DNA from: Leptolyngbya sp. KIOST-1
GTDB lineage: Bacteria; Cyanobacteriota; Cyanobacteriia; Phormidesmidales; Phormidesmidaceae
Assembly (NCBI RefSeq): GCF_000763385.1
Contig: NZ_JQFA01000002.1
Coordinates: 1,798,001 to 1,862,000 of the forward strand
Reading direction: 5' to 3'
Length of the DNA: 64,000 nt
Part shown: one piece after another, positions 37,260 to 47,388 of the stretch
Layout: every line of letters begins with the position of its first letter
Position numbering within the stretch: the stretch's first letter is position 1
The notes under the pieces: generated by a model
Databases searched by the model: none
Told to the model about the DNA's origin: nothing
What the model saw: only the letters and a program-made list of their open reading frames with translations
Program-made: the position numbers and the translations under genes

Positions 37260-38783
37260 TTACCCCTGCCGAGGCTTTACATAGATCGGCATCCGATCCA
37301 CCGGGTAGATCAACAGGTTCTGCTTTAAATTCTCCAGCGACGATCGCCCGTTCACCAGCTCCCAGTCAAAGTGCCGCAGCATCTGGGCCAGCATTAGCGT
37401 CGCTTCCAGCATGGCCAGGTGTTCGCCCAGGCAGCGGTGGGGGCCAGAGCCAAAGTCAATCATCGGCGGGGTGGGTGAATGGCGATCGCCGCTCAGCCAG
37501 CGATCGGGCCAGAACCGGTGGGGCTGGGGATAGGCATCGGGGTCCCGTCCGGCTCCCAGCATGGACCAGAACAGGCGGGTTCCGGCGGGCACCGCCAGGT
37601 CATCCACTACCATGTCTCGGGTCACCTGGAGCGACGTCGTGCCTGAAGCCACCGAATAGAGCCGCAAGGTCTCTTTGATCACCCCCTGCAGGTAGCTCAG
37701 CTCCTTCAGGCTGGCCAGGGTGAGGGTGCCGTGGTGCTCAAACGCGCGATCGACCTCGGCCCGGGCCGTCTCAAACACCTGCGGATTGAGCGCCAGTTCG
37801 CCCACCGCAAAGGAGAGGGTGTGGGCGGTAGTGTCGGTGCCTGCGATCAGCATTTCAACGATTTCGGGCAGCAGGGTGGCGCGGCTGTAGCGGGGTTCCT
37901 TGGCCGCAATTTTGACCACCATCGACTGCTGAAATAGGGGGCTGGCCTGGGCCTGGGCGGCGAGGTCGCCATCGCGCAGCCGCAGGGCCAGGTCAACGCG
38001 GGATTGCAAACAGGTTTCAAAGTGGCGGCGGGCGGCCCAGTAGGCCCGGGCGGAGGGGGTGGGCAGATACTTTTGCCAGGGCTTTTCGCCCACGGCCACC
38101 CGCAAGAATCGGTAGGTCAGCACCGACATGGCGTTGTAGGTGGGCTCGATTTCCAGGGGCGGGCCTTCGGGGCTGGGCTGGGCTGGATCGATGGGAATGC
38201 CCAACACCAGCGCCGCAATTACCCGCAGGGTCAGCTCCACAAACAGCGGATCGACGGGCAATGGTTGGTCTGTGGGGGCGGCGTGAAGCTGGGCGATCAC
38301 CTGGGTACAGCTCTGGTCTACCAGGGTCAGGTAGTGGTTGACGCCGCTGGAGCTAAACTCCGGGGTCCAGGCCTTGCGCCGCCACTGCCACTCGGCCCCA
38401 TCCTGGCCGATCATGATTGGCCCCATCAGGTCGTTCCAGGCCCGCTGTGACTGGCCGGTGCGGGTTAGGCTGCCGTCGCGGGTGCCCTGCACAATGGTGT
38501 TGTCGATCAGCTTTGCCTGGCTGAGCACCACCACCGGATAGCCCACCCAGTACACGTACCGGGGGCCATAGGCCTGGGACCAGTCAAACAAAATTTGGAA
38601 TAGCTGCCGATTTTTGACCGCCGCCAGCAAGGGCGGAATGTGCCCCAGCAGCCAGTGCCCAGGGGGCGAGGGCAGCGATCGCAGCGTTTTGAACCGCTGT
38701 TGCCAGGTCCACCGCCGCCAGCCAGCCACCGCCGCCACCAGCCCCAGGCCCACGACAACCGGCATCCCCCACACCTGTCCCAT
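37260..38783 (-). CDS. Cytochrome P450 with N-terminal membrane anchor
   Basis: 507 aa from ATG 38783 (CAGGA upstream). Heme-thiolate monooxygenase: the heme loop 'FGSGPHRCLGEHLAM' puts the ligand at Cys451, the I-helix oxygen motif is 'AGTDTTAHT' and the K-helix ExxR is in 'VIKETLRLY'. Unlike most bacterial P450s it starts with a hydrophobic helix ('GMPVVVGLGLVAAVAGW') and a 'LPSPPGHWLLGHIPPL' proline hinge, as in microsomal CYP4-like enzymes. Fatty acid or terpenoid hydroxylation is possible; no redox partner is adjacent. Confidence 0.92.
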   Translation of the reverse strand: MGQVWGMPVVVGLGLVAAVAGWRRWTWQQRFKTLRSLPSPPGHWLLGHIPPLLAAVKNRQLFQILFDWSQAYGPRYVYWVGYPVVVLSQAKLIDNTIVQGTRDGSLTRTGQSQRAWNDLMGPIMIGQDGAEWQWRRKAWTPEFSSSGVNHYLTLVDQSCTQVIAQLHAAPTDQPLPVDPLFVELTLRVIAALVLGIPIDPAQPSPEGPPLEIEPTYNAMSVLTYRFLRVAVGEKPWQKYLPTPSARAYWAARRHFETCLQSRVDLALRLRDGDLAAQAQASPLFQQSMVVKIAAKEPRYSRATLLPEIVEMLIAGTDTTAHTLSFAVGELALNPQVFETARAEVDRAFEHHGTLTLASLKELSYLQGVIKETLRLYSVASGTTSLQVTRDMVVDDLAVPAGTRLFWSMLGAGRDPDAYPQPHRFWPDRWLSGDRHSPTPPMIDFGSGPHRCLGEHLAMLEATLMLAQMLRHFDWELVNGRSSLENLKQNLLIYPVDRMPIYVKPRQG

Positions 38784-38826
38784 CGGATATTCCTGCCAGA
38801 AGAATGGACCGATTATATAGCGGGAC

Positions 38827-41733
38827 TCAGGGGCTGGGCCGGTGCCGGACCAGGGCGGCGATCGCCTCAATCAGGCGCTGGGGCTCCACGGGTTTGGGCA
38901 TGTGTTTGTGAAAGCCCGCCGCGATCGCCTGACGGTAGTCGATCTCCCCTGCGTAGGCGGTCAGGGCAATGGCCGGCAGATCGCCGCCCTGGTCGGGGGG
39001 CAGGTCGCGCACCTGGCGCATCAGCGTGTAGCCATCGGTGCCCGGCATGCCAATGTCGCTGAGCAGAATGTCTGGCGGTCCCTGCTCCAGGGCAGCGATC
39101 GCCGCGGCGGCGCTGCTGGCGGCGATTACCTGGGCCTGGTGCAGCTCCAGCAAAAAGGTAATAAACTCCCGGGTGCCCTGGTCGTCGTCCACCACCAGGA
39201 CCCGAACTCCGGCCAGGTCGCCCGGCCGCTGGTCGGCCGCGATTACCCCGGCAGCGGGGTTTGCCGAAGGCGAGTCGGCGGCGGCGGGCGGGGCGAGGGG
39301 CAGTTGCACCGTAAAGGTGGCCCCCTGCCCATCCCCTGGGCTGTCGGCCTGGACAATTCCGCCGTGGAGTTCGACCAGGTAGCGCACCAGGGCAAGGCCC
39401 AGCCCCAGACCGCCAAACTGTCGGGTGGTGGCGGCGTCTTCCTGGCGAAAGCGATCGAAAACGTAGGGCAGAAAAGCCGGGTGAATGCCCTTGCCTGTAT
39501 CGCTAACGGTGATCTGGGCGTAGAGGGGGGGCAAGGGCTTGGCCGTGGCGTCTTCGCCGCGATCTTTTTTGCGGCGATCGACCCGCACCCGCGACAGCCG
39601 CACCTCGACCTGCCCTCCCTCGGAGGTGAACTTGACCGCGTTGGAGAGCAGGTTCCACACCACCTGCTGCAGTCGGTCGGCATCGCCCGAAACCCGGCCC
39701 ACGTCGGCCTCTAGCTTGGTGTCTAGCTGAATCCGTTTGGCCTCGGCGGCCAGGCGCACCGTCTCCACGGCGGCCCGAATGGTGACGGCCAGATCCACCA
39801 CCGTGGTGTTGAGGCTCAGCTTGCCCCGCAGCACCCGCGACACATCCAGCAAGTCATTGATCAGCTGGGCCTGGATCTGGGCGTTGCGCTCGATCACACT
39901 GAGGGCGTACTGGGTTTTTTGGGCATCGAGCTGGCGATCGCGCAGCAGCTGGGACCACCCCAGAATGGGGTTGAGGGGCGTTCGCAGTTCGTGGGAGACC
40001 ACGGCCAGAAATTCGTCCTTGATCCGGTTGGCGGCCTCGGCCTGGTTGCGGGCCGCCCGCTCCCGGTCCAGCAGCTGTTCGCGCTCCTGGTCGGCCCGGC
40101 GGCGATCGGTGGTGTCGTTGACCAGCGCCACAAACCCCTCCACCGCTCCCTCGGCGCTGGTCTGAGGCACGTAGGTGGCGCTGATGTAGCGAGTACCGCC
40201 GTCTTTGTAGGGCACCTGGGTTTCAAAGGTGACCTGCTCTCCGGCCAGCACCCGCTCCACGTAGGGGCGAACCACCGCGTAGGCGGCTTCCCCCAGCACC
40301 TCCCGCATGTGCTTGCCGTGGTTGTCCTGAGCCAGCTGGCCAAACCAGTTTTCGTAGCTGCGATTGTTGTAGCGGTAGCGCCTCTGGGCATCGATAAAGG
40401 AGATCAGCGAGGGGACGGCATCGGTGATCAGGCGCAGTTCGGCTTCCCGCTGGCGCAGGGTGTCTTCAATCTGCTTGTGCTCGGTGATGTCTTCGGCAAT
40501 ACCCCCCATCCACAGCAGCTTGCCCTGGTCGTCAAAGATGGGAAAACAGCGATCGCGAATCCAGACCATCGCCCCATCGGGGCGCACAATCCGGTAGTCC
40601 TGGCTGGTGCCGCGCCGCCGGCACTGCTGCCAGCTGGTGCGAATCCGATCGCGATCGTCGGGGTGGGCAAAGCCAATGAAGCGGTTCAAGTCGTCGTATA
40701 CGTCCGCCACCGGTCGTCCCCACACCTGTTCAAAGGACGGACTGACGTAGACCAACCGTTCCTCCTGCAAATCCGTAATCCAGATCACATCGCGGCTGTT
40801 TTCAGCAAAGCTGCGAAATCGCGCTTCGCTTTCGCGCAGGGCGGCTTCGGCCCGCTGGCGGTGGGTAATGTTGCGGGTCGAACCGCCTACAAACTGCACT
40901 GCCCCCTCGGGGCCAAGCATCGGTTTAAAGATGTATTCATAGATGCCGCTGACGCCCGTGGGGCTGACATAGGTCGATTCATCCTGCACCGTCTGCCCTG
41001 TGACAAACACATGCTCGATCTCCCTCTGGTGTTTAGCGGCCAGGGCAGGGGGATAGTTGAGCTCGAAAAAGGTTTTGCCGACAGCCTCGGCCAGCCTCAG
41101 CCCCCACAGGTCGAGCAGGGGCTGGTTGACAAACACAAAGCGCCCCTGGCGATCGAGCAGGTAGACGAAGTCGGAAATGGTAGCCAGCAGGGCGTCAAAA
41201 ATCTGCGATCGCCGCTCCAGCTCATCGCGACTCTCGTCCAGGGCGGCCGCCGTAGCCTGGAGCTGCTGCTGCAGCCCCGTGCAGCTTGGGTTGGTTTCGG
41301 CAGCAGTGGCAACCACCCGGCTCAGGGCCCACCCCAGGCTGTCCGCCGTGATCTGGTCGGCAACCAGGTAGTCCACCGCCCCCGCTCGCATCGCCTCCAC
41401 CGCCAGGGGAGCGTCGTTGCGGCCGATCGCCAAAATCGGTGGACAGGCCTCCCCCAGGGACTTCTTCAGCTCAGCCAGCCGCTCCAGGCCCCAGTCCTCA
41501 GCCCGGCGATCGGTTGGACTGGATGCCTCCAGCTCCAGCAGAATGACCCTAACTGAATGCGTTTGGCACAGGGTTACCCCCTGAGCACCATCGGTAGCCG
41601 ACAGTACTTGATCGGAAACCTTGCCCTGCTGATCTAGCCAATGCCGATACAAATCGGCGTTATCGGGGCGATCAGCAATGACTAATACTATCCGTGCCTG
41701 GGAGAGGTCCGTCTGCAACTCGGGATCAACCAT
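38827..41733 (-). CDS. Hybrid sensor kinase: pseudo-receiver, PAS domains, HisKA, HATPase, receiver
   Basis: 968 aa from Met 41733; longer starts exist but lack conserved sequence. The N-terminus is a degenerate receiver (phosphosite replaced: 'VILLELEAS'). Three PAS/PAC repeats follow ('DALLATISDFVYLLDRQGRFVF', then 'RDVIWITDLQEERLVY', then 'ITDAVPSLISFIDAQRRY'). The kinase core has the phospho-His in 'FLAVVSHELRTPLNPILGW', 'VVWNLLSNAVKFTSEGG' and 'GGLGLGLALVRYLVELHGG'. A complete receiver closes the protein ('LVVDDDQ', 'LLSDIGMPGTDG', 'ALTAYA', 'MPKPV'). The neighbouring kinase has a very similar core. Confidence 0.92.
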   Translation of the reverse strand: MVDPELQTDLSQARIVLVIADRPDNADLYRHWLDQQGKVSDQVLSATDGAQGVTLCQTHSVRVILLELEASSPTDRRAEDWGLERLAELKKSLGEACPPILAIGRNDAPLAVEAMRAGAVDYLVADQITADSLGWALSRVVATAAETNPSCTGLQQQLQATAAALDESRDELERRSQIFDALLATISDFVYLLDRQGRFVFVNQPLLDLWGLRLAEAVGKTFFELNYPPALAAKHQREIEHVFVTGQTVQDESTYVSPTGVSGIYEYIFKPMLGPEGAVQFVGGSTRNITHRQRAEAALRESEARFRSFAENSRDVIWITDLQEERLVYVSPSFEQVWGRPVADVYDDLNRFIGFAHPDDRDRIRTSWQQCRRRGTSQDYRIVRPDGAMVWIRDRCFPIFDDQGKLLWMGGIAEDITEHKQIEDTLRQREAELRLITDAVPSLISFIDAQRRYRYNNRSYENWFGQLAQDNHGKHMREVLGEAAYAVVRPYVERVLAGEQVTFETQVPYKDGGTRYISATYVPQTSAEGAVEGFVALVNDTTDRRRADQEREQLLDRERAARNQAEAANRIKDEFLAVVSHELRTPLNPILGWSQLLRDRQLDAQKTQYALSVIERNAQIQAQLINDLLDVSRVLRGKLSLNTTVVDLAVTIRAAVETVRLAAEAKRIQLDTKLEADVGRVSGDADRLQQVVWNLLSNAVKFTSEGGQVEVRLSRVRVDRRKKDRGEDATAKPLPPLYAQITVSDTGKGIHPAFLPYVFDRFRQEDAATTRQFGGLGLGLALVRYLVELHGGIVQADSPGDGQGATFTVQLPLAPPAAADSPSANPAAGVIAADQRPGDLAGVRVLVVDDDQGTREFITFLLELHQAQVIAASSAAAAIAALEQGPPDILLSDIGMPGTDGYTLMRQVRDLPPDQGGDLPAIALTAYAGEIDYRQAIAAGFHKHMPKPVEPQRLIEAIAALVRHRPSP

Positions 41734-41929
41734 AGGGAAGCTCAGCGTGGGTACTGCCATGATTTTCAGCAGCACTGTTATGCCGGCTAAAACGGTGCAT
41801 CGGGCAAGGAGATCGGCCCTGCTAAACACCCTGCGAACTACAGAGGCGATCGCCAACAATACTGGTCTAATCTATAGCGTTTGGCAGGGCCAGCCAATCT
41901 ATCGAAAGATAGACGCCGCTCCATCCCTG

Positions 41930-43840
41930 TTATCCCCCCCGATCAGCCTGGCTCGGCAGCAGCGGCAGCCTCACCGTAAACGTAGCGCCCTGGCCCTCGC
42001 CGGGGCTAGCGGCCACCACGGTGCCGCCGTGGAGTTCGACCAGGTTGCGAACGATCGCTAGCCCCAGCCCCAGGCCGCCAAACTTGCGGGTCGTGGTGCC
42101 GTCTTCCTGGCGAAAATACTCGAACACGTAGCCCAGGAAACCGGGGTGAATGCCTTTGCCCGTATCGCTCACCTGAACCTGGGCCTCAGCCCCCACCTGG
42201 GCCACCGTCACTACCACCTGGCCACCGCTGTCGGTAAACTTGACCGCATTGCTGAGCAAATTCCAGATCACCTGCTGCAGCCGAGTGGAGTCGCCCAAGA
42301 CCGGCCCCAGCTCCGGTTCAAACAGGGTTTGAATCGCGATCGCTTTGGCCTCCGCCGTCAGCCGCACCGTTTCCAGGGCCGCCACCACAATGGCAACCAG
42401 GTCAACCGGGACCATCGTCAGCCGGGTTTTGCCCTGCATAATTCGAGTCACATCCAGCAGGTCGTCGATCAGCTGGGTTTGCAGTTTGGCATTGCGCTCG
42501 ATGGTCTCTAGGGCAAAGGCGGTTTTTTCGGCGCTGAGTTGGCCGTCGCGCAGCAGGCTGGCCCAGCCCAGAATGGGGTTTAGGGGGGTGCGCAGCTCGT
42601 GGGACAACACGGCCAAAAATTCGTCCTTCAGCCGATTGGCCCGCTCGGCCTCTTCCTTGGCCATCTCCGCCCGTTCGAGGTGTTCGGCCCGCTCGCGATC
42701 GCGCTCGGCCAGCAGGTTGGCGGCCACCTCCAGCGATCGCCCCAGCAGGGCCACCTCTTTGATCGACCGCGAGCTGAGCTGGGGATGCTCATTGTTGGCC
42801 AGCGCCTCGGCCGCCAGGGCCGCCGCCGTGAAGCTACGAGAAATGGGCCGCGACAGCCAGTACGCCCCCAGGCCGCTAATCAGCAGCAGCGCCATGCCCG
42901 AACCAATCACCAGCCCCATGGCCTGACGGGCAGGCCCCTGAATGTCCTGAATCGGTATCGTGACAGCCGCTGTCCAGGGCGTATTGCTAATCCGGCTGAA
43001 GGCCACATACACCTCCATCCCTTCCAGGCTCAGGTCCTGGTAAACGCCTTCGCTGGCGGCTTCGATGCGTCGCAAAAACGACGGCGTACCCCGCTGCCCC
43101 ACAAACTGCTGAGGATTGAGCGTGCGGGTTACCACCACACCCTGACCATCGAGAATGGTGCGCGTCCACTCACCTTCCACCGGTTGCTGCTCCTCAACCA
43201 CCGTAGCCATCGCCTGGGGTGTGATCACAGCGGTCAAGGCGTAGCGCAGAACACCGTCTTGAATGACCGGAACCCGGATCGGAAAGGCATAGTTTTTCCC
43301 CGCATTACCTCGACTCAGATCGCCAACGACTGGCCGCTGTGTAGCTACCAGGTGTGTCAGGCTAGCGGGCTCGTTTACGGAGGGCAACGGCACCCCCAAT
43401 GGCTGCCTGGTATTTAAAAGCTGTTGGCCATCAGGGGACAGCAAAATCACCGTCATCCAGGTGGCCTGGGTTTCCTCCACGCGCCTGGCATCGCCATAGA
43501 ACCCCTCCAGGTCTCCCTCAACCAGCTGATCCGATGCCGCCAGAGCCTGGAGGGTTCGGGTCGTGTTGGAAAATTCGCGGTCTACCGTAGCAGCCAAATT
43601 GCGGGCCTCTCGCAGGATTCGCCGCTCTGCCGCCGCCTGTTCTTGATAGGACAATCGATACACGATGGCCCCGGCGAACAGGACCACTGGCAGCAGGGTA
43701 CCCGCCATGAGCAACATCAGGTACCACCGCAGCGAAACGGTACAGCGCCCGGCTGACTTGGCAGGACGCCGCCTGAACGCAACCATTCGCGGCTTCAGCA
43801 CTGCTGAAACCTGAGACACTGCAGGTTTTTCTTCCACCAT
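41930..43840 (-). CDS. Membrane sensor histidine kinase with extracytoplasmic Cache-like domain
   Basis: 636 aa. A membrane helix at about 38-62 ('YLMLLMAGTLLPVVLFAGAIV') and a second at about 311-330 bracket a periplasmic dCache-like sensor of roughly 245 residues. The cytoplasmic linker leads to HisKA 'FLAVLSHELRTPLNPILGW' and an intact HATPase ('VIWNLLSNAVKFTDSGGQ', 'DTGKGIH', 'GGLGLGLAIVRNLVELHGGT'). No receiver is attached. The core is so like that of the hybrid kinase downstream that a duplication is likely. No response regulator lies next to it. Confidence 0.92.
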   Translation of the reverse strand: MVEEKPAVSQVSAVLKPRMVAFRRRPAKSAGRCTVSLRWYLMLLMAGTLLPVVLFAGAIVYRLSYQEQAAAERRILREARNLAATVDREFSNTTRTLQALAASDQLVEGDLEGFYGDARRVEETQATWMTVILLSPDGQQLLNTRQPLGVPLPSVNEPASLTHLVATQRPVVGDLSRGNAGKNYAFPIRVPVIQDGVLRYALTAVITPQAMATVVEEQQPVEGEWTRTILDGQGVVVTRTLNPQQFVGQRGTPSFLRRIEAASEGVYQDLSLEGMEVYVAFSRISNTPWTAAVTIPIQDIQGPARQAMGLVIGSGMALLLISGLGAYWLSRPISRSFTAAALAAEALANNEHPQLSSRSIKEVALLGRSLEVAANLLAERDRERAEHLERAEMAKEEAERANRLKDEFLAVLSHELRTPLNPILGWASLLRDGQLSAEKTAFALETIERNAKLQTQLIDDLLDVTRIMQGKTRLTMVPVDLVAIVVAALETVRLTAEAKAIAIQTLFEPELGPVLGDSTRLQQVIWNLLSNAVKFTDSGGQVVVTVAQVGAEAQVQVSDTGKGIHPGFLGYVFEYFRQEDGTTTRKFGGLGLGLAIVRNLVELHGGTVVAASPGEGQGATFTVRLPLLPSQADRGG

Positions 43841-44209
43841 TGATACGGGATGTAATCACCCATGGGTTGCACAGTGGACAATGCGGTGTGGTGCCCCCCC
43901 AAGTTTGTCATTATCCTACTCCGAACTAAACCCGTAGCCCGTGCCGCCATCCCCCGGGCGTTACTCATCCTAGTCGGTCCTGACGCAGGCTTTCTATGCC
44001 CTAGTGCTGATTTTTACTGGCAAGCTCTGTGGCGTACAGATGGCCGTCCCACTGCCCAAGGCAGCCAGATGCCTGGCCCAGGATGGCCGAGCCCTACAGC
44101 GATCGCGCCATCGAGTAGTTGAAGTAACCACCATAGGGAAGAAAATCAGTCATTATGAAGAGGCGTAATAGTGTCTTTGTACCGCCGCTCTTTTTGTACC
44201 GAATGACCT
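43841..44209. other. Gene-free stretch between kinase and uvrB
   Basis: About 370 bp. No gene, RNA or element is recognised. Two TTTGTACCG direct repeats lie just before the uvrB start, overlapping its leader. Confidence 0.4.
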
Positions 44210-46213
44210 ATGGGCGACTTCAACATTCAGGCTCCCTTTGAACCCACGGGCGACCAGCCCAAGGCGATCGCAGGTCTGACCAAGTTTCTCCAGGACCAGA
44301 CCAAGTACCAGACCCTGCTGGGGGCCACGGGCACGGGCAAAACCCACACCATCGCCCGCGTCATCAACAACATCGGCAAGCCCACCCTGGTGCTGGCCCA
44401 CAACAAAACCCTGGCCGCCCAGCTGTGCAACGAGCTGCGGGAGTTCTTCCCCGACAACGCCGTCGAGTACTTCATCAGCTACTACGACTACTACCAGCCC
44501 GAGGCCTACATCCCCACCACCGACACCTACATCGCCAAAACGGCTTCGATCAACGACGAGATCGACATGCTGCGGCACTCCGCCACCCGCTCCCTGTTCG
44601 AGCGCAAGGACGTGATCGTGGTGGCCTCGATCAGCTGCATCTACGGTCTGGGGATTCCGTCCGAGTACCTTAAAGCCTCGATTCCGCTGCACGTGGGCAT
44701 GGAAGTCAACCAGCGCCAGGTGCTGCGGGACCTGGCCTCGATTCAGTATGAGCGCAACGATTTGGACTTGGGCCGGGGCAAGTTTCGGGTCAAGGGCGAT
44801 GTGCTAGAGATTGGCCCCGCCTACGAGGACAGAATTATCCGTGTGGAGTTTTTTGGCGACGAGATCGACGCCGTGCGCTACGTGGACCCGATCACCGGGG
44901 CCACCCTCCAGAGCATGGAGGGTCTGAGCATTTACCCGGCCAAGCACTTTGTAACGCCGGATGAGCGCATTGAAGAAGCCTGCCAGGCGATCAAAGATGA
45001 GCTGCAAGAGCGTTTGGCGGAGCTAGAAAAAGAAGGGAAGTTACTGGAGGCCCAGCGGCTGGAGCAGCGCACTCGCTACGACCTGGAGATGATCCGCGAG
45101 GTAGGCTACTGCAACGGGGTGGAAAACTACGCCCGCCACCTGGCGGGGCGCAAAGCCGGGTCGCCGCCGGAATGCCTGCTCGACTACTTTCCCAAGGACT
45201 GGCTGTTGGTGATCGACGAGTCCCACGTCACCATTCCCCAGATCCACGGCATGTACAACGGCGATCGCAGCCGCAAGATGGTGCTGATCGACCACGGCTT
45301 TCGCCTGCCCAGCGCCGCCGACAACCGCCCGCTCAAGGCCGAAGAATTCTGGGAAAAGGTGAACCAGTGCATCTTTGTCTCGGCTACCCCTGGCGACTGG
45401 GAAATGGAGATCTCTGGCGGCAAAGTGGTGGAGCAGATCATTCGCCCCACCGGGGTGCTTGACCCCGAAATTTTTGTGCGCCCCACCGAAGGACAGATCG
45501 ACGACCTGCTGGGGGAAGTGCGGGAGCGGGCCGCCAAGCAGGAACGGGTGCTGATCACCACCCTGACCAAGCGCATGGCCGAAGACCTGACCGAATACTT
45601 CGAGGAGCACGGGGTGCGGGTGCGCTACCTGCACTCGGAAATCCACTCCATCGAGCGGATTGAGATCATCCAAGACCTGCGGGAGGGGCTCTACGACGTG
45701 CTGGTGGGGGTGAACCTGCTGCGGGAGGGGCTGGACCTGCCGGAGGTTTCCCTGGTGGCCATTCTTGATGCCGACAAAGAGGGGTTCCTGCGGGCCGAAC
45801 GCTCCTTGATCCAGACCATTGGCCGCGCCGCCCGCCACGTCCAGGGGCAGGCCATCCTCTACGCCGACAACTTAACAGACAGCATGGCCAAGGCCATCAG
45901 CGAAACCGAACGCCGCCGCGCCATCCAGACCGCCTACAACGAGGCCCACGGCATTACCCCCACCTCGATCATCCGCCGCAACAGCAACTCGATTCTGTCG
46001 TTCCTCGAAGTCTCCCGCCGCCTCAACGCCCACGAGCTGGAGGAGGTCTACGAGCATAAGGACGAACTGCCCCTGGAGGACATCCCCGAGTTCATCGGTC
46101 AGCTGGAAAAGCAGATGAAGGAAGCCGCCAAAAACCTCGACTTTGAGGAGGCGGCCAAGTACCGCGATCGCATCAAAACCCTGCGCGACCAGCTCCTGGG
46201 CAAGCGATCCTGA
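44210..46213 (+). CDS. uvrB: Excinuclease ABC subunit B
   Basis: 667 aa, full length. UvrB is the damage-verification helicase of nucleotide excision repair and loads UvrC. Walker A 'GATGTGKT', the DNA-gripping beta-hairpin '[18 protein letters not shown]', helicase motifs '[20 protein letters not shown]' and 'TIGRAAR', and the C-terminal UVR coiled coil ('[20 protein letters not shown]') are all in place. uvrA and uvrC are not in the window. Confidence 0.98.
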   Translation: MGDFNIQAPFEPTGDQPKAIAGLTKFLQDQTKYQTLLGATGTGKTHTIARVINNIGKPTLVLAHNKTLAAQLCNELREFFPDNAVEYFISYYDYYQPEAYIPTTDTYIAKTASINDEIDMLRHSATRSLFERKDVIVVASISCIYGLGIPSEYLKASIPLHVGMEVNQRQVLRDLASIQYERNDLDLGRGKFRVKGDVLEIGPAYEDRIIRVEFFGDEIDAVRYVDPITGATLQSMEGLSIYPAKHFVTPDERIEEACQAIKDELQERLAELEKEGKLLEAQRLEQRTRYDLEMIREVGYCNGVENYARHLAGRKAGSPPECLLDYFPKDWLLVIDESHVTIPQIHGMYNGDRSRKMVLIDHGFRLPSAADNRPLKAEEFWEKVNQCIFVSATPGDWEMEISGGKVVEQIIRPTGVLDPEIFVRPTEGQIDDLLGEVRERAAKQERVLITTLTKRMAEDLTEYFEEHGVRVRYLHSEIHSIERIEIIQDLREGLYDVLVGVNLLREGLDLPEVSLVAILDADKEGFLRAERSLIQTIGRAARHVQGQAILYADNLTDSMAKAISETERRRAIQTAYNEAHGITPTSIIRRNSNSILSFLEVSRRLNAHELEEVYEHKDELPLEDIPEFIGQLEKQMKEAAKNLDFEEAAKYRDRIKTLRDQLLGKRS

Positions 46214-46225
46214 TCTACCCCAAGC

Positions 46226-46552
46226 ACCGTAGGGTATTATGCAGAACGGTGTGCGTCCTCGACCAGGACGCTCCTTCTTGGGCGACAGCACTTCGACGAC
46301 GGTGATGACCGCGTTACGGCTCACCTCCCTGATCTCCGGGTACCGCTCCTTGCTTTCTGTCGGTATTGGCAGCGTCACCGTTTGAGGCAGCGGTTGAACA
46401 GCTACAGTCTCAGTGGGTTCGGCCAAAGGCGAGGACACGGCCTGACGCGATAGCACCACCGCATCGGAATCCCTACCAGCACCCCTCCCCCCTCAGAAGT
46501 GTCCATATCGGTGCGGGTTTCTACCTCTACGTAGTAGCGATACCGCAACTAC
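46226..46552 (-). pseudogene. Fragment of a DUF4058-family gene
   Basis: Reverse-strand frames give 'YRYYVEVETRTDMDTSEG' followed by 'VLVGIP', then after a one-base shift 'DAVVLSRQAVSSPLAE', 'VTLPIPTESKERYPEIREV' and 'AVITVVEVLSPKKERPGRGR'. Together these match the middle of DUF4058 proteins from memory ('GIPDAVVLSRQ...VTVIEVLSPKNKRPGEGR'). The start and the C-terminal half are missing and a stop precedes the first block, so the gene is dead. It lies just after uvrB. Confidence 0.7.
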
Positions 46553-46638
46553 TGAGTTAAGAGGATGCTATTCATTGGGGCAAACCGGCTCAAGCATGGA
46601 TTTATCGGGATAGCCCGGTTAGACGGATTCCCCTACCC

Positions 46639-47289
46639 TCAACCTTTGGCGGCGCTCAGCAGTTTGCGAATCTCGTCGTTGAGTTCGCGGAAGACAAAGC
46701 GGGGGCTAACCTCATCCAGCATGTCCACAATCCGTTGGGCCTGGGTCTCGCTCAGGTCGCGGTTGCCGGTCAGCTGCTCCAGCTTCACCTTGACGATGTG
46801 GCTGCGGATCTCGTCCTGGGAGGCACCGTTGGCCACCATATCGCCGACGATCTTGCTCGACCGGGCAAACTGAATAAAGTCTTTGTTGATCAAGTCGTAG
46901 GACAGCTCGCCCTTTTTGTTGGTGTAGGCGGCGACCACGGCGGCGTACTCGGCGCTGTCCACCGTAGCCTCGTCCTCGGGAGCGTCTGTCTCCAGATCCT
47001 CCTCGGGGGTGGAGGCCGGAGGCTGACCACTCAGCTTCACCGGACCACGCTTGGAGTAGGGCAGACCGGCCGTCAACTCCAGCGCCTCCTGAAACGCCTC
47101 CAGGGGAAACAGCTCCAGATTGACGTTGGCATTGGGGACAGGATCCCCCGTGTTGCGGCTAAAGGACGCTAAACCGGGCTGGTCGGTGTCGTAGCGCATC
47201 ACCACGACCCCAGACTTGCCGCCCCTCAGCTTTTGGCGGTAGGCAGCAGCCTCGATGGTCGATAGCTCGACAATTTTTGTTCTGATCAT
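46639..47289 (-). CDS. Conserved cyanobacterial protein, unknown function
   Basis: 216 aa, not assigned to a named family. The N-terminal half ('IVELSTIEAAAYRQKLRGGKSG') is alpha/beta; an acidic linker (about 95-110) leads to a helical half ending 'VDMLDEVSPRFVFRELNDEI'. Conserved in cyanobacteria by my recollection, hinting at a core role. It stands alone, with a short intergenic gap before the glycosyltransferase gene that shares its strand. Confidence 0.7.
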   Translation of the reverse strand: MIRTKIVELSTIEAAAYRQKLRGGKSGVVVMRYDTDQPGLASFSRNTGDPVPNANVNLELFPLEAFQEALELTAGLPYSKRGPVKLSGQPPASTPEEDLETDAPEDEATVDSAEYAAVVAAYTNKKGELSYDLINKDFIQFARSSKIVGDMVANGASQDEIRSHIVKVKLEQLTGNRDLSETQAQRIVDMLDEVSPRFVFRELNDEIRKLLSAAKG

Positions 47290-47388
47290 GATCCAGGTAA
47301 GAATTCAACAGTCCTCGAACCACCTGCATCATAGTCCCTGGCCAGCATCCTGCCACCCCCATCCCGCCCAGACTTCTCCGGTAGCCGC

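Noticed and set aside
44176..44201. Two TTTGTACCG repeats before uvrB as a LexA/SOS box
   Set aside because: Spacing does not fit the cyanobacterial LexA pattern; it also overlaps the ribosome-site area.
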